Assembly: GCF_019468465.1 (NCBI RefSeq)
Contig: NZ_CP080519.1
Span: forward strand, 6,441,001-6,505,000
Length of the DNA: 64,000 nucleotides
Reading direction: 5' to 3'
Source: Amycolatopsis sp. DSM 110486
Lineage (GTDB): Bacteria > Actinomycetota > Actinomycetes > Mycobacteriales > Pseudonocardiaceae
A program made the translations under genes and the position numbers. Below the pieces are notes generated by a model. The model was not told the origin of the DNA. It was given only the letters and a program-made list of their open reading frames with translations, and ran no database searches. Of the stretch, positions 62,224 to 64,000 are shown piece after piece. The stretch's first letter is position 1. Every line of letters starts with the position of its first letter.

Positions 62224-62761
62224 CGCTCCCTCAGCTGGCCGAGCAGCGCCACCCTGGCCCGGTGCAGGCGCGAGCGCAAGGCCGGGACGCCGACTTCGAG
62301 CACTTCGGCCACTTCTTCATAGCTGAGGCCTCGAGTTCGCGCAGCACGAGCGGTACGCGCTGCGCCACGTCGAGCCGGGCGATCGCCCGCAGCACGGCGT
62401 CCACCTGCTCGGCGTGCACGACCTGGCGTTCGGGCGTGCCGTCGGCGACGAGGTCCGGTGCCTCGGCGATCGACACGCTTTCGATCGACACGGTGGGGCG
62501 GTGGCGGCGCAGCAGATCGAGGGCGCCGTTGGTGACCACGCGGTAGAGCCACGTGGACACCGCCGACTCGTGCCGGAACGTCGCGAGGGACCGCCACGCG
62601 GCCAGCCACGCCTCCTGCACCACGTCCTCGGCCTCGGCCGGGCTGCCGGTGATGCGCAGCGCGACGCGGTACATCATCGGCGTGTGCCGGCGCACCAGCG
62701 TGTCGAACGCGGCGTGGTCACCCGCCGCCGCGGCCGCGACGAGCGCCTCGCTGTCGGCCAT
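62220..62761 (-). pseudogene. ECF-type sigma-70 factor gene with a one-base frameshift
   Basis: From ATG 62761: MADSEALVAAAAAGDHAAFD, the region 2 core TGSPAEAEDVVQEAWLAAWR and VPLVLRELE. The expected continuation GLSYEEVAEVLEVGVPALRS (region 4 helix-turn-helix) lies in another frame. Adding one G to GAGGCC near 62330 restores a single ~180-residue protein ending at 62220. Everything else is intact, so a sequencing or assembly error is quite possible. ATG overlaps the upstream reductase stop by one base. Likely controls the Asp23 operon. Confidence 0.75.
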
Positions 62762-63519
62762 CAGCCGCGGCCCCGCCGGTAGCGCAGCAGCGTGAAGCCG
62801 TCGTCCACGAGGATCGACGCGAGCTCCATCCGGCGCGGCGGCCGCGCGGCCGGTCCCGCCGCGATCCGGCTCGCGTCGCCGCCGACGAGCAGCGGGGCGA
62901 CGGTGAGGCAAAGCTGGTCGACGAGGTCGGCCGCGATCATCGCCGCGAACAACCCGGGCCCACCTTCGCAGTCCACGCGCCGCAGGCCGCGTTCGGCCAG
63001 CATCGCCAGTGCTCTCGGCAGATCCACGTCTTCGTCACCGGCCACGAGCACGTCGGCTCCGGCCTCCCGCACCGCAGCGGTGTCGGCGCGCGAAGTGGTG
63101 ACGACCAACGGCGGCACGCGCGTGTCGGTGAACAGCGGGCCCGCCGGGTCGAGTGAACCCGTCCGCGTGACGACGGCGATGGGCGGCGCCGGCGCCAGAC
63201 CCAGCCGCGCGCGCCGGGCCGAGCGCACCGCGTTGGTCCGGGCGCCGCGGTAGTTCTCGGCGCGCGCGGTGCCGCCGCCGACGAGGATCACGTCGGCGAG
63301 GTCGCGCGCGAGCAGGAACACACGGCGGTCGGCCGGGTGCGAAAGGCCCTTCGACAGCTCGTCCACGGCTACCGCGCCGTCGGCCGACGCCACGAAGTTG
63401 ACCTGCACGAACGGGCCGGCCAGGTCGGTCAGGTCTTCGGGGTAGCCGTAGACGCGCTCCAGATCCTCGTCGGACAAGGGCCCGGTCCCGCCCGGTGATG
63501 GTGGCCACACGCTCCGCAC
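62761..63519 (-). CDS. RibD C-terminal-type pyrimidine reductase family protein
   Basis: 252 residues of the dihydrofolate-reductase-like RibD reductase fold: VNFVASADGAVAVDELSKGL, LADVILVGGGTARAENYRGA, LRRVDCEGGPGLFAAMIAAD and LVDQLCLTVAPLLVGG. Lacks the deaminase half. Reduces a ribosylaminopyrimidine or a related compound with NADPH. GTG at 63519 with GATAGC upstream; longer frames lack support. Divergent from zapE. Confidence 0.85.
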   Translation of the reverse strand: MRSVWPPSPGGTGPLSDEDLERVYGYPEDLTDLAGPFVQVNFVASADGAVAVDELSKGLSHPADRRVFLLARDLADVILVGGGTARAENYRGARTNAVRSARRARLGLAPAPPIAVVTRTGSLDPAGPLFTDTRVPPLVVTTSRADTAAVREAGADVLVAGDEDVDLPRALAMLAERGLRRVDCEGGPGLFAAMIAADLVDQLCLTVAPLLVGGDASRIAAGPAARPPRRMELASILVDDGFTLLRYRRGRG

Positions 63520-63622
63520 GTCCGCTATCCCAGCACGGGCACCGACCCCGCCCCGACCGGGGGATACGCGGGTGCGGACACCCGGACCGCCCGCGCGCGG
63601 GGCCTGGTTAGGCTCTGCAGCC

Positions 63623-64000
63623 ATGCCCGCAGCTGCCCTGACGGACCGGTTTCCCGAGCTCGGGGCCGACGAGCTGATCTCCTCGCTGGTGCCGCCGCCG
63701 CGGTTCGGCGAGGCCCGGTTCTCCACGTACCTGCCGAACCCCGACGAGCCGAGCCAGGCCGCCGCCGTGAAGTCGTGTTCGGCGTTCGCCGGGCGCATCG
63801 GGGACCGGCCGGCGAAGAAGTCGCGGCTGCGTTCGCTCTTCGGCGGCGGCGAGGCGGCCCCGGCCGGGCCGATGGGCCTCTACCTCGACGGCGGGTTCGG
63901 GGTGGGCAAGACCCACCTGCTCGCGTCGGTGTGGCACGACGCGCCTTCGCCCAAGGCGTACGGCACCTTCGTGGAGCTCACGCACCTGGTCGGCGCGCTC
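63623..64000 (+). CDS. zapE: Cell division protein ZapE/AFG1-like ATPase (5' part only)
   Basis: The first 126 residues, cut by the window edge. FSTYLPNPDEPSQAAAVKSC then the P-loop GLYLDGGFGVGKTHLLASVW identify the AFG1/ZapE ATPase family, which in E. coli affects Z-ring stability. ATG at 63623, with TAGGCT in the preceding 20 bases as a possible -10. Confidence 0.9.
   Translation, partial: MPAAALTDRFPELGADELISSLVPPPRFGEARFSTYLPNPDEPSQAAAVKSCSAFAGRIGDRPAKKSRLRSLFGGGEAAPAGPMGLYLDGGFGVGKTHLLASVWHDAPSPKAYGTFVELTHLVGAL

Noticed and set aside
1..64000. tRNA genes, CRISPR arrays, insertion sequences or prophage
   Set aside because: No tRNA-like T-loop, evenly spaced direct-repeat array with unique spacers, transposase or phage structural gene was found by eye.

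Overview
The window is high-GC, almost gap-free chromosomal DNA from an actinomycete. GTG starts are frequent, many neighbours overlap by ATGA or GTGA, and several starts look leaderless (a -10-like TAnnnT six to eight bases before the start). Gene content and order point to the Pseudonocardiaceae, with Amycolatopsis as my best guess. Part of the order recalls Streptomyces coelicolor from memory: dxs, fadB/fadA, RNase D, a WhiI-like regulator, DUF3000, hemE, hemY, hemQ, then a DUF692 cluster. I see no tRNA, rRNA, CRISPR array, phage or complete insertion sequence.

Layout. 1-3.7 kb (minus): choline-to-glycine-betaine type operon (aldehyde dehydrogenase, APC permease, GMC oxidoreductase cut by the window edge). 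3.9-5.9 kb: dxs. 6-11.7 kb: an operon with an AruI-like ThDP enzyme, an agmatinase/guanidinobutyrase-family hydrolase and a sodium:solute symporter, divergent from a PucR regulator. 11.7-15.2 kb: a two-component system followed by three tandem single-pass proteins that resemble only the extracellular domain of FtsX. 15.2-18.6 kb: fadA-fadB. 18.7-27.6 kb: permease, two DUF1989 proteins, biotin-dependent urea/guanidine carboxylase and allophanate hydrolase, with a divergent TetR gene and a palindromic operator. 27.7-33.2 kb: two hypothetical genes, RNase D, a WhiI-like response regulator and DUF3000. 33.2-34 kb: non-coding repeat cluster. 34-38.6 kb: hemE-hemY-hemQ (late steps of the coproporphyrin-dependent heme pathway) and a CoA-transferase family gene.

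38.6-41 kb (minus) is the part I find most unusual: a 79-residue Cys-tailed protein, a TIGR04222-type membrane protein ending in a Ser/Gly tail with a cysteine every six residues, a DUF692 (multinuclear iron, MNIO) enzyme and a small SCO6045-like partner. This looks like a post-translational modification system that acts on cysteines. 41.1-50 kb: msrB, a Ser/Thr kinase without a standard start codon, a TVP38 membrane protein, a stand-alone LigD-type polymerase, an S1-domain gene behind a possible leader peptide, and a decayed P-loop gene. 49.2-53.6 kb: proline catabolism (PucR, pruA, putA). 53.6-57.4 kb: thioredoxin, DUF2630, a long inverted-repeat element, an AlkD-like protein and a lipoprotein hydrolase. 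57.5-62.8 kb: LigC-type ligase and an Asp23/Gls24 envelope-stress cluster with an ECF sigma gene. Two genes in this last block, the sigma gene and a methyltransferase, each carry an apparent one-base frameshift. The window closes with a RibD-like reductase and the start of zapE.

Nitrogen recovery from small molecules is a theme: choline, guanidino compounds, urea or guanidine, and proline. Each of the latter three catabolic blocks has its own transporter and/or divergent regulator.
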